Numbered from the stretch's first letter, positions 1-6,252 are shown. The stretch: 6,252 nucleotides of DNA from Gammaproteobacteria bacterium (GCA_025360985.1 JANYBA010000143.1:1-6252), one strand, 5' to 3'. Notes: generated from the letters alone by a model not told the origin. Numbers and translations: made by a program.

Positions 1-772
1 CCGCGCCTGGGACCTGGACCCGCTCAACCACGCCCGCGACGGTGGCCCAATCTCGACGCTGCTCGGGCTGCGCCGTTACCCGGAAGCGATCGAACAGACC
101 AATCTGGACACGGCGCGCTTCCCGAATGAAGCCGACGGCTATTTCGCCCGCGCGCGCTTGCAGGGTCGCCTTGCGCACAGCCTCGAACCACTGCGCGCGG
201 CGCTGCGCGACCGTGGCGCCTTGCTCGACACGGCGACACACAAGGCGACCGAGGCCGAGATTGCCGAAGATGAGGGGCGTTACATCGATGCCGTGCAACT
301 GTGGAGCCAAGTGCCGGCGTTTGATCCGTTGGCCCGCGCCAAGCGCATCGGGCTGCTGTATCTTGCCGCTGGCGATGCCGCTCGTGCCCGACAGGAATTC
401 CTGCGCGGCGAGCGCAACGTGACAGACCGGAAAAAAACCAGAGACTTGTCGAGCGACCTGGAGAATCTTGCGATCGTCCAGTCGCTTCTTGGCAAACATC
501 TGGAAGCACTGGCCACCATCGAACAGGCGCGGAATTTCTCCCCGGAGAAAACCGATGCTGTCAACGGGCCGCGAATCTCCTTCGTGCGCAGCCTCATCCT
601 GGTGCGGGCCGGCCGCCGCGAAGAAGGCTATGCCGAAGCCGATCGCCTGCTACATGTGCCGTTCGGCTCGCCGTTCGGTGATTTTTTCGGCCCGCAAGAC
701 ACCTGGGAACTCATACCGGAAGCGAAAGACCCGCACTTCGACGCACTGATCAACCACCCGCCGCGGCTGTGA
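1..772 (+). CDS. TPR-repeat protein, C-terminal part (5' end outside window)
   Basis: The frame is open from position 2 to a TGA at 770-772 and gives 256 residues with no start in view. The sequence is helical and TPR-like: helix pairs carrying 'RRYPEAI' (visible residues 24-30), 'GRYIDAV' (from about 92) and 'GKHLEAL' (from about 164) alternate with 'DLDPLN'- and 'AFDPLA'-type turns. The end, 'DPHFDALINHPPRL', resembles the closing segment of long regulatory proteins that carry an N-terminal winged-helix or Ser/Thr kinase domain followed by TPRs. Such proteins are common in Xanthomonadales. TPRs bind protein partners; the effector domain here is unknown because it lies upstream. An internal ATG at 158 would start a shorter product, but TPR-like sequence continues in frame upstream of it, so it is not the real start. 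The 3' end overlaps the convergent ABC gene by 23 bp. The family call for the whole protein is inference; the TPR nature is reasonably clear. Confidence 0.75.
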   Translation, partial: RAWDLDPLNHARDGGPISTLLGLRRYPEAIEQTNLDTARFPNEADGYFARARLQGRLAHSLEPLRAALRDRGALLDTATHKATEAEIAEDEGRYIDAVQLWSQVPAFDPLARAKRIGLLYLAAGDAARARQEFLRGERNVTDRKKTRDLSSDLENLAIVQSLLGKHLEALATIEQARNFSPEKTDAVNGPRISFVRSLILVRAGRREEGYAEADRLLHVPFGSPFGDFFGPQDTWELIPEAKDPHFDALINHPPRL

Positions 773-2549
773 CGTCGCCGGTCTGCAAGCGCCACAACGC
801 GGCGTAGGCGCCATTGCGTTGCAGCAGTTCGTCGTGGGTGCCACTTTCGACGATTCGGCCGGCTTCAAGCACGTGGATGGCGTCGGCCTGGCGCACGGTC
901 GACAGGCGATGCGCGACGATCAACGTCGTGCGCTGGTGCGAGATCCGCGCCAGCGAACGCTGGATCGCCGCCTCGGTTTCGTTGTCCACCGCCGACGTCG
1001 CTTCGTCGAGCACCAGCACCGCCGGGTCGCGATACAGCGCGCGGGCCAGGGCGATGCGCTGGCGCTGGCCGCCGGACAATTGCGCGCCGCGTTCGCCGAC
1101 CGGGCTGTCGTAGGCCTGCGGCAACTTCGCGATGAAATCGTGCGCTTCGGCGGCGCGTGCCGCTGCTTCGACCCGGGCAAGATCCGGCGCGCGTTCGCCA
1201 TAGGCGATGTTCTCGGCGACGCTTCCGTCGGTCAGGAACGGCTCCTGGGCGACGTAGCCGATGCTGCGGCGCAAGGCCGCCGGATCGAGCGCGGCGATAT
1301 CCTCGCCGTCGAACAGGATCCGTCCCGAGGCCGGGTCGATGAAGCGCAGCAACAGTTTCAACAAGGTGCTCTTGCCGCCGCCGGTGCCGCCAACGAGGGC
1401 CACGGTCTGGCCGGCGGGAATATTCAAGCTGATCTGGCTGACCGCGACGCGGCCGTCGTAGTCGAAGCCGACGTTCTCATACGTGACCGTGCCGCGCGCC
1501 GGCGTCGGCGGAGCCTGCGTTCCGCGCACCGGCACCGGCGTGTCGAGCAGGTCCATCACGCGGTTCACCGAGGCCATCGCCCGTTGGTAGAGGTCGGTCA
1601 TTTCCGCCAGATGCGTCAAGGGCCAGAGCAGGCGCTGGGTCAGGTACACCAAGGCCGAATAACTGCCGACGCCGAGTTTTCCGTTCAAGGTCAGCCAGCC
1701 GCCGTAGAGCAGGGTGGCGACGAAACCAGTCAGCACCGCCATGCGAATCACCGGCGTGATCGCCGAGGAAAACCGGATCGCCTCGGCGTTGCGGGCGCGG
1801 TAGGCGTCCGACGCCGCGCGCACGTGTTCGGCTTCGAAGCGTTCGGCGGTGTAGGCCTGGATCGTGGCCATGCCGGCGAGGTTGTTGGCGAGCCGGTTCG
1901 ACACCGTCGCCGCCGCTTCGCGCGCCGCCGCGTAGCGCGGATACAGCCGGCGCTGGAACCAGAAGGCACCGAAAAGGATCAGCGGGATCGGCAGCAGGGC
2001 GAGCACGGCAAGATCGGAGGTGAGCACGAAAAACACCGCGCCGACCATCAGCGAGGAACAGAACACCTGGATCAGGTCGTTGGCGCCGGTATTGAGGAAG
2101 CGCTCGATCTGGTTGACGTCCTCGTTCATCAGCGCCATCAGCCGGCCGCTGCGTTCGCGGGCGATGAAATCCGGCGACGATTGCTGCACGTGCGCATACG
2201 CGGCCTGGCGCAGCTCGTGCTGCAGGTCCTGGGCCAGCACCCGCCACTTGAGCGAATACAGGTACTGGAACAGCGACTCGAACACCCAGACCAGGACGGT
2301 CAGGGCGACCAGCACGTAGAGCTGGCGCATTGGTTCGCCCAGGCCGAGCCGGGCCAGGAACGAGGCGCGTCGGTTGACCACCACGTCCACCGCCACGCCG
2401 ATCAGTAATTCGGGCAGGACGTCGAAGAACTTGTTGAGCACGGAATAAATCGTGCCAAGCACGGCATCGCGCCGGTACGGGCGGGCGAAGGCGGACAGGC
2501 GTTTCAGCGGGTGCATGGCGGGCCCGGCGGCGACAAATCGATCAGCCAT
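750..2549 (-). CDS. ABC exporter half-transporter (fused permease and ATPase)
   Basis: This encodes a 599-residue inner-membrane ABC exporter subunit, the usual length for MsbA/MdlB-type half-transporters, which work as dimers. The first 330 or so residues form the membrane domain, with hydrophobic helices such as 'LYVLVALTVLVWVF' and 'AVLALLPIPLILFGAFWF'. The ATPase domain follows with every key motif intact: Walker A GGTGGGKST (387-395, Lys393), Q-loop Gln435, signature LSGGQ (491-495), Walker B ending in Asp515 with catalytic Glu516, D-loop SAVD, and H-loop His547. It should therefore be an active ATPase. The substrate cannot be read from sequence; lipids, drugs or peptides are all possible. 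No partner half-transporter is adjacent, so a homodimer is most likely. I chose the ATG at 2549. An in-frame ATG at 2516 (start 'MHPLKRL', 588 residues) is a real alternative, since neither has a good Shine-Dalgarno. The frame stays open upstream to about 3152, but that stretch is antisense to rluE and looks non-coding. Confidence 0.93.
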   Translation of the reverse strand: MADRFVAAGPAMHPLKRLSAFARPYRRDAVLGTIYSVLNKFFDVLPELLIGVAVDVVVNRRASFLARLGLGEPMRQLYVLVALTVLVWVFESLFQYLYSLKWRVLAQDLQHELRQAAYAHVQQSSPDFIARERSGRLMALMNEDVNQIERFLNTGANDLIQVFCSSLMVGAVFFVLTSDLAVLALLPIPLILFGAFWFQRRLYPRYAAAREAAATVSNRLANNLAGMATIQAYTAERFEAEHVRAASDAYRARNAEAIRFSSAITPVIRMAVLTGFVATLLYGGWLTLNGKLGVGSYSALVYLTQRLLWPLTHLAEMTDLYQRAMASVNRVMDLLDTPVPVRGTQAPPTPARGTVTYENVGFDYDGRVAVSQISLNIPAGQTVALVGGTGGGKSTLLKLLLRFIDPASGRILFDGEDIAALDPAALRRSIGYVAQEPFLTDGSVAENIAYGERAPDLARVEAAARAAEAHDFIAKLPQAYDSPVGERGAQLSGGQRQRIALARALYRDPAVLVLDEATSAVDNETEAAIQRSLARISHQRTTLIVAHRLSTVRQADAIHVLEAGRIVESGTHDELLQRNGAYAALWRLQTGDVTAAAGG

Positions 2550-2557
2550 TCTCGCAC

Positions 2558-2567
2558 GCGCTACACT
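2558..2567 (+). promoter_or_regulatory. Putative -10 promoter element for rluE
   Basis: The ten bases GCGCTACACT contain TACACT (2562-2567), a good -10-like hexamer (TAnnnT). Transcription starting about 7 bases downstream would begin at or next to the rluE ATG at 2574. No clear -35 is seen at the usual spacing. Nine of ten bases match the element at 4461-4470 in front of the DUF885 gene. The assignment rests on motif and position only. Confidence 0.45.
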
Positions 2568-2573
2568 GGCCCC

Positions 2574-3119
2574 ATGCTGATCGCCTTCAACAAGCCCTAT
2601 GGCGTGCTTTGCCAGTTCACCGACAGCCACGAGCCGCCGCGACCGACGCTGGCCGACTTCGGCCTGCCACCCGCGGTCTACGCGGCCGGGCGCCTGGACG
2701 CGGATTCCGAAGGCCTGCTGCTGTTGTCCGACGACGGCGCCCGCATCGCCCAGGTCAGCTCGCCGAAATTCAAGTGGCCCAAGACCTACCTGGTGCAGGT
2801 CGAAGGCATCGCCACCGATGAGCAGATGAAGGCCCTGCGCCAGGGCGTGTCCTTGAACGACGGCCCGTCCGAGCCGGCGAAAGTGGCGCGGCTCGACCGC
2901 GAGCCCGACTGGTTGTGGCCGCGCGATCCGCCGGTGCGTTTTCGCAAGACCGTGCCCGATGGCTTCCTGGAGTTGACCATCCGCGAAGGCCGCAATCGCC
3001 AGGTCCGGCGCATGACCGCCGCGGTCGGTTTGCCGACGCTGCGCCTGGTGCGCATTTCGGTCGGCCCGCACCGGCTCGACGGCCTCGCGCCCGGGCGCTG
3101 GCGCACCGAGCCGGTGTAG
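2574..3119 (+). CDS. rluE: 23S rRNA pseudouridine synthase RluE (RsuA/RluB/E/F family)
   Basis: This 181-residue protein should isomerise a uridine of 23S rRNA to pseudouridine; in E. coli RluE acts on U2457 near the peptidyl-transferase centre. It opens with 'LIAFNKPYGVLCQFTD', followed by the catalytic loop GRLDADSEG with nucleophile Asp42. Then come 'YLVQVEG' (72-78), 'LNDGP' (94-98), 'WLWPRDPP' (113-120) and 'EGRNRQVRRMT' (138-148). The LWPR segment and the 'GLPTLRLVRISVG' region follow E. coli RluE closely, which separates it from RsuA, RluB and RluF. Like E. coli RluE it has no S4 RNA-binding domain, and it is shorter than the E. coli protein because it lacks the basic N-terminal tail. 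The ATG at 2574 sits directly before the conserved core. No Shine-Dalgarno precedes it, which fits leaderless translation from the promoter just upstream. An upstream in-frame ATG at 2511 lies inside the divergent ABC gene and adds non-conserved residues. It probably leads the transcript that continues into the DUF4760 and methyltransferase genes. Confidence 0.93.
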   Translation: MLIAFNKPYGVLCQFTDSHEPPRPTLADFGLPPAVYAAGRLDADSEGLLLLSDDGARIAQVSSPKFKWPKTYLVQVEGIATDEQMKALRQGVSLNDGPSEPAKVARLDREPDWLWPRDPPVRFRKTVPDGFLELTIREGRNRQVRRMTAAVGLPTLRLVRISVGPHRLDGLAPGRWRTEPV

Positions 3120-3163
3120 GGGCCTTCCATGCGGCTGCCCGCCGACCGGCACTTTTCGCCATT

Positions 3164-3168
3164 GAAGG
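3164..3168 (+). promoter_or_regulatory. Ribosome binding site for the DUF4760-type gene
   Basis: GAAGG lies 7 bases before the ATG at 3176. This supports that start over any upstream codon of the same open frame, which runs back through rluE. Confidence 0.6.
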
Positions 3169-3175
3169 CCACCTG

Positions 3176-3682
3176 ATGGATCTGCAGACCGTCGTCGACT
3201 ATGCCCAGCTAGTGTCCGCCGCCACGGTACTGGGTGGCACGATCTTCGGCTTGGTCCAGTTGCGGGAGTTCAGGAAACAGCGGCGCGAGGCCATCGCGGG
3301 CGAATTGATGAAAACCTTCATGAGCCCCGAGTTCGTCCAGGCATCGGCTGCCATCCTGAAGCTGCCCGATGGGGTTTCCGCCGCCGACCTGCGCGGCGCC
3401 GGAGACGCAGTGGAACGGGCGGCGATCCTGGTGGAGACCACATTCGAGACCATGGGCTTGCTGGTGTTCGAGCGGATTACGCCGTTTCCTCTGGTCTTGG
3501 ACTTGGCTGGCGGTACGGTCGTTCTGATGTGGCGCAAGTTGCACGTCTGGCTGGCCGAACTGCGGGTGGAACTGGCGAATCCGTCGGATGGTGAGTGGTT
3601 CCAGTGGTTGGCCGAGCAGTGCGAACATCGGAAGGCGACCAAGCTACCCGCGCACCTGTTGCATCGCGATTGGATACCGTGA
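3176..3682 (+). CDS. Small membrane-anchored protein, DUF4760-like, function unknown
   Basis: This encodes 168 residues. Residues about 10-27 (AQLVSAATVLGGTIFGLV) form one likely membrane helix, followed at once by a basic stretch 'REFRKQRRE' (30-38). By the positive-inside rule this suggests an N-out, C-in anchor with a cytoplasmic helical domain. The rest resembles the DUF4760 pattern as I recall it: 'MKTFMSPEF' (45-53), 'KLPDG' (62-66), a 'TTFETMGLLVFERI' helix (88-101), 'GGTVVLMWRKL' (112-122) and a C-terminal 'EWFQWLAEQ' (140-148). No catalytic motif is visible and no biochemical role is known to me. The ATG at 3176 is backed by a GAAGG ribosome site. It begins 56 bp after rluE and ends 17 bp before the methyltransferase, so it is probably co-transcribed with both. 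The family assignment is from pattern memory and needs a profile search. That the gene is real is supported by its codon bias, RBS and coherent protein. Confidence 0.8.
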   Translation: MDLQTVVDYAQLVSAATVLGGTIFGLVQLREFRKQRREAIAGELMKTFMSPEFVQASAAILKLPDGVSAADLRGAGDAVERAAILVETTFETMGLLVFERITPFPLVLDLAGGTVVLMWRKLHVWLAELRVELANPSDGEWFQWLAEQCEHRKATKLPAHLLHRDWIP

Positions 3683-3690
3683 GGCGATCT

Positions 3691-3697
3691 GGAAAGG
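3691..3697 (+). promoter_or_regulatory. Ribosome binding site for the methyltransferase gene
   Basis: GGAAAGG lies just before the ATG at 3700. The GGA part gives workable spacing, and the site falls in the 17-bp gap after the preceding stop. It supports starting at 'MFKDHFSGH' rather than at the in-frame ATG at 3595 inside the DUF4760-like gene. Confidence 0.5.
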
Positions 3698-3699
3698 CC

Positions 3700-4440
3700 A
3701 TGTTCAAGGACCACTTCTCCGGCCACGCCGCCGCCTACGCGCAGGCGCGGCCGACCTATCCGCCGGCGCTGTTCCAATGGTTGGCCACGCAATGCCCGCG
3801 GCGCGAACTGGCCTGGGACGCCGGTTGCGGCAATGGCCAGGCGAGCACGGCATTGGCGGAATATTTCTCCGCAGTATTCGCCGCCGACCCGAGCGCGACG
3901 CAAATCGCCGCGGCCAATCCGCATCCGAAAGTGCGTTACGCGGTCGAACCGGCCGAGCAGTGTTCGCTTGCCGATGGCAGCGTCGATCTGGTCACGGTCG
4001 CGCAGGCCCTGCACTGGTTCGATTGCGACCGCTTCTTCGCCGAGGTCCGGCGCGTGCTCACGGCGACCGGCCGCATCGCGGTCTGGTGCTACGAACGTTC
4101 GGGCGTGTGTCCCGAAGTGGATGAAGTCTTCATGCGTCTCTACCAGGGCGAGCTCGATGCCTGGTGGCCGCCGGAGCGCCGGCATATCGAAGCCGGTTAC
4201 GCGACCCTGCCGTTTCCGTTCGAGGTCATCCCCGCGCCCGAGTTCGACCTGCGCTGCGACTGGACGCTGGCGCAATACCTGGCTTACCTGCGCAGCTGGT
4301 CGGCGGCGCAGCGCTATCTCAAGGCGACCGGCCGCGACGCCGTCGCTGGCATCGAAGCCGACCTGGCCGATGCCTGGGGCGATCCGGCGCGCACGCGAAT
4401 CGTGCGCTGGCCCATGAAAGTGAAATTCGGCCACCCGTGA
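3700..4440 (+). CDS. Class I SAM-dependent methyltransferase (Methyltransf_11 type), substrate unknown
   Basis: This encodes a 246-residue soluble protein with a Rossmann-type methyltransferase fold. The SAM-binding motif I is 'AWDAGCGNGQ' (38-47, glycine-rich loop Asp40 to Gly46). The acidic residue after the second strand, expected to hold the ribose hydroxyls, is Asp63 in 'FAADPS'. Motifs further on are 'LADGSVDLVTVAQALHWFD' (90-108) and 'VRRVLTATGRIAVWCYE'. The start 'FKDHFSGHAAAYAQARPTYPPALF' and the 'QALHWFD' signature are typical of the small-molecule group that includes yeast trans-aconitate methyltransferase-like proteins. I cannot tell the substrate, and no nucleic-acid-binding domain is seen. 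An aromatic-rich C-terminal half ('LYQGELDAWWPPERRHIEAG') probably forms the substrate cap. It follows the DUF4760-like gene by 17 bp and is probably the last gene of the rluE transcript. The upstream in-frame ATG at 3595 is rejected because that part overlaps the preceding gene and lacks family resemblance. Confidence 0.9.
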   Translation: MFKDHFSGHAAAYAQARPTYPPALFQWLATQCPRRELAWDAGCGNGQASTALAEYFSAVFAADPSATQIAAANPHPKVRYAVEPAEQCSLADGSVDLVTVAQALHWFDCDRFFAEVRRVLTATGRIAVWCYERSGVCPEVDEVFMRLYQGELDAWWPPERRHIEAGYATLPFPFEVIPAPEFDLRCDWTLAQYLAYLRSWSAAQRYLKATGRDAVAGIEADLADAWGDPARTRIVRWPMKVKFGHP

Positions 4441-4460
4441 GCCCGGGATTGCACCACCCT

Positions 4461-4470
4461 GCGCTAGACT
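4461..4470 (+). promoter_or_regulatory. Putative -10 promoter element for the DUF885 gene
   Basis: GCGCTAGACT contains TAGACT (4465-4470), a -10-like hexamer 31 bases before the ATG at 4502. The predicted start near 4477 would give a leader of about 25 bases that includes a Shine-Dalgarno. No -35 is evident at 16-18 bases' spacing: a TTGCAC at 4449-4454 is too close, with a 10-base gap. The element matches 2558-2567 at nine of ten positions. Confidence 0.45.
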
Positions 4471-4491
4471 CGCCGGACCCGTTTCGACGAT

Positions 4492-4495
4492 GGAG
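4492..4495 (+). promoter_or_regulatory. Ribosome binding site for the DUF885 gene
   Basis: GGAG sits 6 bases before the ATG at 4502, which decides that start. An in-frame ATG at 4490 would add four residues (MEPA) before the signal peptide and would consume this site, with no Shine-Dalgarno of its own. Confidence 0.6.
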
Positions 4496-4501
4496 CCCGC
4501 C

Positions 4502-6252
4502 ATGATCTTCCGCCCCTTGGCCCTGGTGTTGACGATGTGCCTGTTGCCGATTGCACCGATCGCGCAGGCGGCGCCCGACGCCAAGGCCACCGCCGCCCTG
4601 CACGCCCTGTTCGATGCCGATTACGAGCGCCAGCTGCGCGAAGAACCGCTCGGCGCCAGCTTCCTCGGCGACGACCGCTACAACGACAAGATGCCCGACC
4701 TGAGCCCGGCGGCGACGGCAGCGCACCAGCAAGCGGTGCGCGATTCCCGCCAGACCTTGCTCGCCATCGATCGCAAGCTGCTCAGCGAAGCCGACCAGCT
4801 CAACTACGACATCTACCTGCGCGATCTCGATGAGGGCATCGCCGGTTTCCGCTTCCACGACGAGTACATGCCGGTCAGCCACCAGGGCGGCGTGCACACC
4901 TTCGCCGACGGCATGCTGCAGGGTCTGCGCTTCGAAAAAGCCAAGGACTATTCCGACTGGATCGCGCGCTTGCGCGCCTATGGCACCTACACCGACCAGA
5001 CCATCGCGCTGATGCGCCAGGGCATCGCCAGCGGCTGGCTGCGGCCGAAGGCGATCATGCAGAGGGTGCCGGCACAGATCGCCGGCCAGATCGTCGCCAA
5101 CCCGGAAGACAGCGCGTCCTATTCGCCGTTCAAGGCGATGTCGGTGAACGTGTCGGCAGCCGACCAGGCGCGCCTGCGCGCCGAAGCCAAGGCCGCGGTC
5201 GTCGACGTCGTGTTGCCGGCGCTCAAGCGCTTCCAGACCTTCTTCAACAACGAGTACCTGCCCAAGTGCCGCGATTCGGTCGCCGCCGGCGACCTGCCCG
5301 ACGGCAAGGCCTATTACGATTTCCTCGCCGCTTCCTACACCACCACCGACCTCAGCGCCGCGCAGATCCACGAGATCGGCCTGAAAGAAGTGGCGCGCCT
5401 GCACGACGACATGGAAAAGATCCGGGTCGAAGTCGGCTTCCAGGGCGACCTGCAGGCGTTCTTCACCTATCTGCGCAACGATCCGAAGTTCCACTACAAC
5501 GACGGCGCGCAACTGCTGATGGCCTACCGCGCCCTGGCCAAGCGCATCGATCCGGAGTTGCCGCGCCTGTTCGGTACGCTGCCGCGCGCGCCCTACGGCG
5601 TCGTGCCGATCCCCGACGCCCTGGCGCCGGACACCACCACCGCCTACTACCAGGCGGGCTCGGCCGACGGCCGCCGCGCCGGCAACTACTACGTCAATCT
5701 GTACAAGCCCGAGACGCGCCTGATCTGGGAAATGGTGCCGCTGACCCTGCACGAATCGGTGCCCGGCCACCATCTGCAGATCTCGATCGCCAACGAATTG
5801 CCGGAGCAGCCGATGTTCCGCCGCCAGGCCGGCTTCACCGCCTATGTCGAAGGCTGGGCGCTGTACGCCGAGCAACTCGGCTACGACGTCGGCCTTTATT
5901 CCGACCCCTACGACCGGATGGGCCAGAAAGCTTACGAAATGTGGCGTGCGGTGCGCCTGGTCGTGGACACCGGCATGCATGCGCAAGGCTGGTCGCGCCA
6001 GCAGGCGATCGATTATTTCAAGGCCAACGATCCCAAGTCCGAGCACGACATCACCAACGAGATCGACCGCTACCTCGCTACGCCCGGCCAGGCCCTGGCC
6101 TACAAGATCGGCCAGATGAAGATCAGCGAGCTGCGCGCCAAGGCCCAGGCAAAACTGGGCGATCGCTTCGACCTGCGCGCCTTCCACGACGAATTGCTCG
6201 GCGCCGGCGCGTTGCCGCTGTCGGTGCTCGAGACGCGCATGAACGCCTGGCT
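4502..6252 (+). CDS. Secreted DUF885 family protein, metallopeptidase-like (3' end outside window)
   Basis: 583 residues are visible and the frame is still open at the right edge. DUF885 proteins are usually about 590-610 residues and end in a segment like 'LETRMNAWL', so only a few codons are probably missing. The N-terminus is a classical Sec signal peptide: Arg4, a hydrophobic core 'PLALVLTMCLLPIAPI', and a likely AQA cleavage site after residue 23, pointing to the periplasm. The hallmark is 'HESVPGHHLQ' (417-426) followed by 'YVEGWALYAEQLG' (448-460). By analogy with zinc peptidases of the HExxH type, His417, Glu418, His423 or His424, and Glu450 would form a metal site, but the spacing is not canonical HExxH. 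The C-terminal 'YLATPGQALAYKIGQ' is also typical of the family. Activity is inferred, not proven; peptide hydrolysis in the periplasm is the most likely role. It has its own -10-like element and GGAG site, so it is probably transcribed apart from the methyltransferase gene 61 bp upstream. Confidence 0.92.
   Translation, partial: MIFRPLALVLTMCLLPIAPIAQAAPDAKATAALHALFDADYERQLREEPLGASFLGDDRYNDKMPDLSPAATAAHQQAVRDSRQTLLAIDRKLLSEADQLNYDIYLRDLDEGIAGFRFHDEYMPVSHQGGVHTFADGMLQGLRFEKAKDYSDWIARLRAYGTYTDQTIALMRQGIASGWLRPKAIMQRVPAQIAGQIVANPEDSASYSPFKAMSVNVSAADQARLRAEAKAAVVDVVLPALKRFQTFFNNEYLPKCRDSVAAGDLPDGKAYYDFLAASYTTTDLSAAQIHEIGLKEVARLHDDMEKIRVEVGFQGDLQAFFTYLRNDPKFHYNDGAQLLMAYRALAKRIDPELPRLFGTLPRAPYGVVPIPDALAPDTTTAYYQAGSADGRRAGNYYVNLYKPETRLIWEMVPLTLHESVPGHHLQISIANELPEQPMFRRQAGFTAYVEGWALYAEQLGYDVGLYSDPYDRMGQKAYEMWRAVRLVVDTGMHAQGWSRQQAIDYFKANDPKSEHDITNEIDRYLATPGQALAYKIGQMKISELRAKAQAKLGDRFDLRAFHDELLGAGALPLSVLETRMNAW

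Noticed and set aside
431..437. A run of seven A in the TPR gene as a programmed frameshift or phase-variation tract
   Set aside because: The frame reads AAA AAA ACC and TPR-like sequence continues in the same frame on both sides, so nothing suggests slippage or a broken gene.
819..2408. A 529-codon open frame on the plus strand inside the ABC gene
   Set aside because: It is antisense to a clear ABC transporter with all motifs. The product is rich in Arg, Gln, His, Gly and Val with no recognisable domain, as expected from the reverse strand of GC-rich codons.
3110..3150. GCCGGT...ACCGGC inverted repeat after rluE as a terminator
   Set aside because: The loop would be about 30 bases and no T-run follows the stem; in GC-rich DNA such short matches are expected by chance.
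2550..3152. An N-terminal extension of the ABC protein by about 200 residues
   Set aside because: The extension is antisense to rluE, which has a strong family match, and carries no transporter-like or other domain.
4529..4540. LTMC in the DUF885 signal peptide as a lipoprotein cleavage site
   Set aside because: Met at the -1 position does not fit a lipobox, the Cys lies inside the hydrophobic core, and an AQA Sec cleavage site follows at residues 21-23.
3199..4590. A 463-codon minus-strand open frame over the DUF4760-like and methyltransferase genes
   Set aside because: It spans two real plus-strand genes and the gap between them, and has no coherent domain.
4319..6187. A 622-codon open frame on the minus strand across the DUF885 gene
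   Set aside because: It is the reverse-strand shadow of a well-supported coding region: low complexity (GVG, VVV, QVA-type runs), no family motif and no ribosome site.
1..6252. A defence, mobile or biosynthetic system spanning the window
   Set aside because: No nuclease, integrase, transposase, reverse transcriptase, toxin-antitoxin pair, direct repeats or biosynthetic core enzyme is seen, and composition is even across the window.

Overview
This is a GC-rich, gene-dense chromosomal segment. Its high GC content, third-position G/C bias and protein types (a RluE-type pseudouridine synthase, a DUF885 secreted protein, a DUF4760 protein, a TPR-rich C-terminus) suggest a gammaproteobacterium of the Xanthomonadales/Lysobacterales group. 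That placement is an inference from composition and family resemblance, not from a marker gene. No rRNA, tRNA, CRISPR array, insertion sequence, phage gene or attachment site is visible.

Layout, left to right. (1) Positions 1-772, plus strand: the C-terminal 256 residues of a TPR-repeat protein whose start lies off the left edge. (2) Positions 750-2549, minus strand: a complete ABC half-transporter (membrane domain fused to ATPase domain) of the MsbA/multidrug exporter type. It converges on gene 1, and the two 3' ends overlap by 23 bp. (3) Positions 2574-3119, plus strand: rluE, a 23S rRNA pseudouridine synthase, divergent from the ABC gene across only 24 bp. (4) Positions 3176-3682, plus strand: a small membrane-anchored DUF4760-type protein. 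(5) Positions 3700-4440, plus strand: a class I SAM-dependent methyltransferase of unknown substrate. (6) Positions 4502-6252, plus strand: a secreted DUF885 protein with a metallopeptidase-like motif, cut by the right edge probably only a few residues before its stop.

How they may work together. Genes 3, 4 and 5 are collinear with short gaps (56 and 17 bp) and probably share the promoter in front of rluE. Gene 6 has its own promoter-like element. The -10-like elements in front of rluE and of gene 6 match at 9 of 10 positions (GCGCTANACT). In front of rluE the element lies so close to the ATG that the transcript could be leaderless. Apart from this co-orientation there is no clear common pathway; the window reads as ordinary housekeeping and conserved-hypothetical genome. 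I did not find a convincing novel multi-gene system. The points most worth checking are the compact divergent promoter, the overlapping convergent ends, and the uncharacterised DUF885 and DUF4760 proteins.
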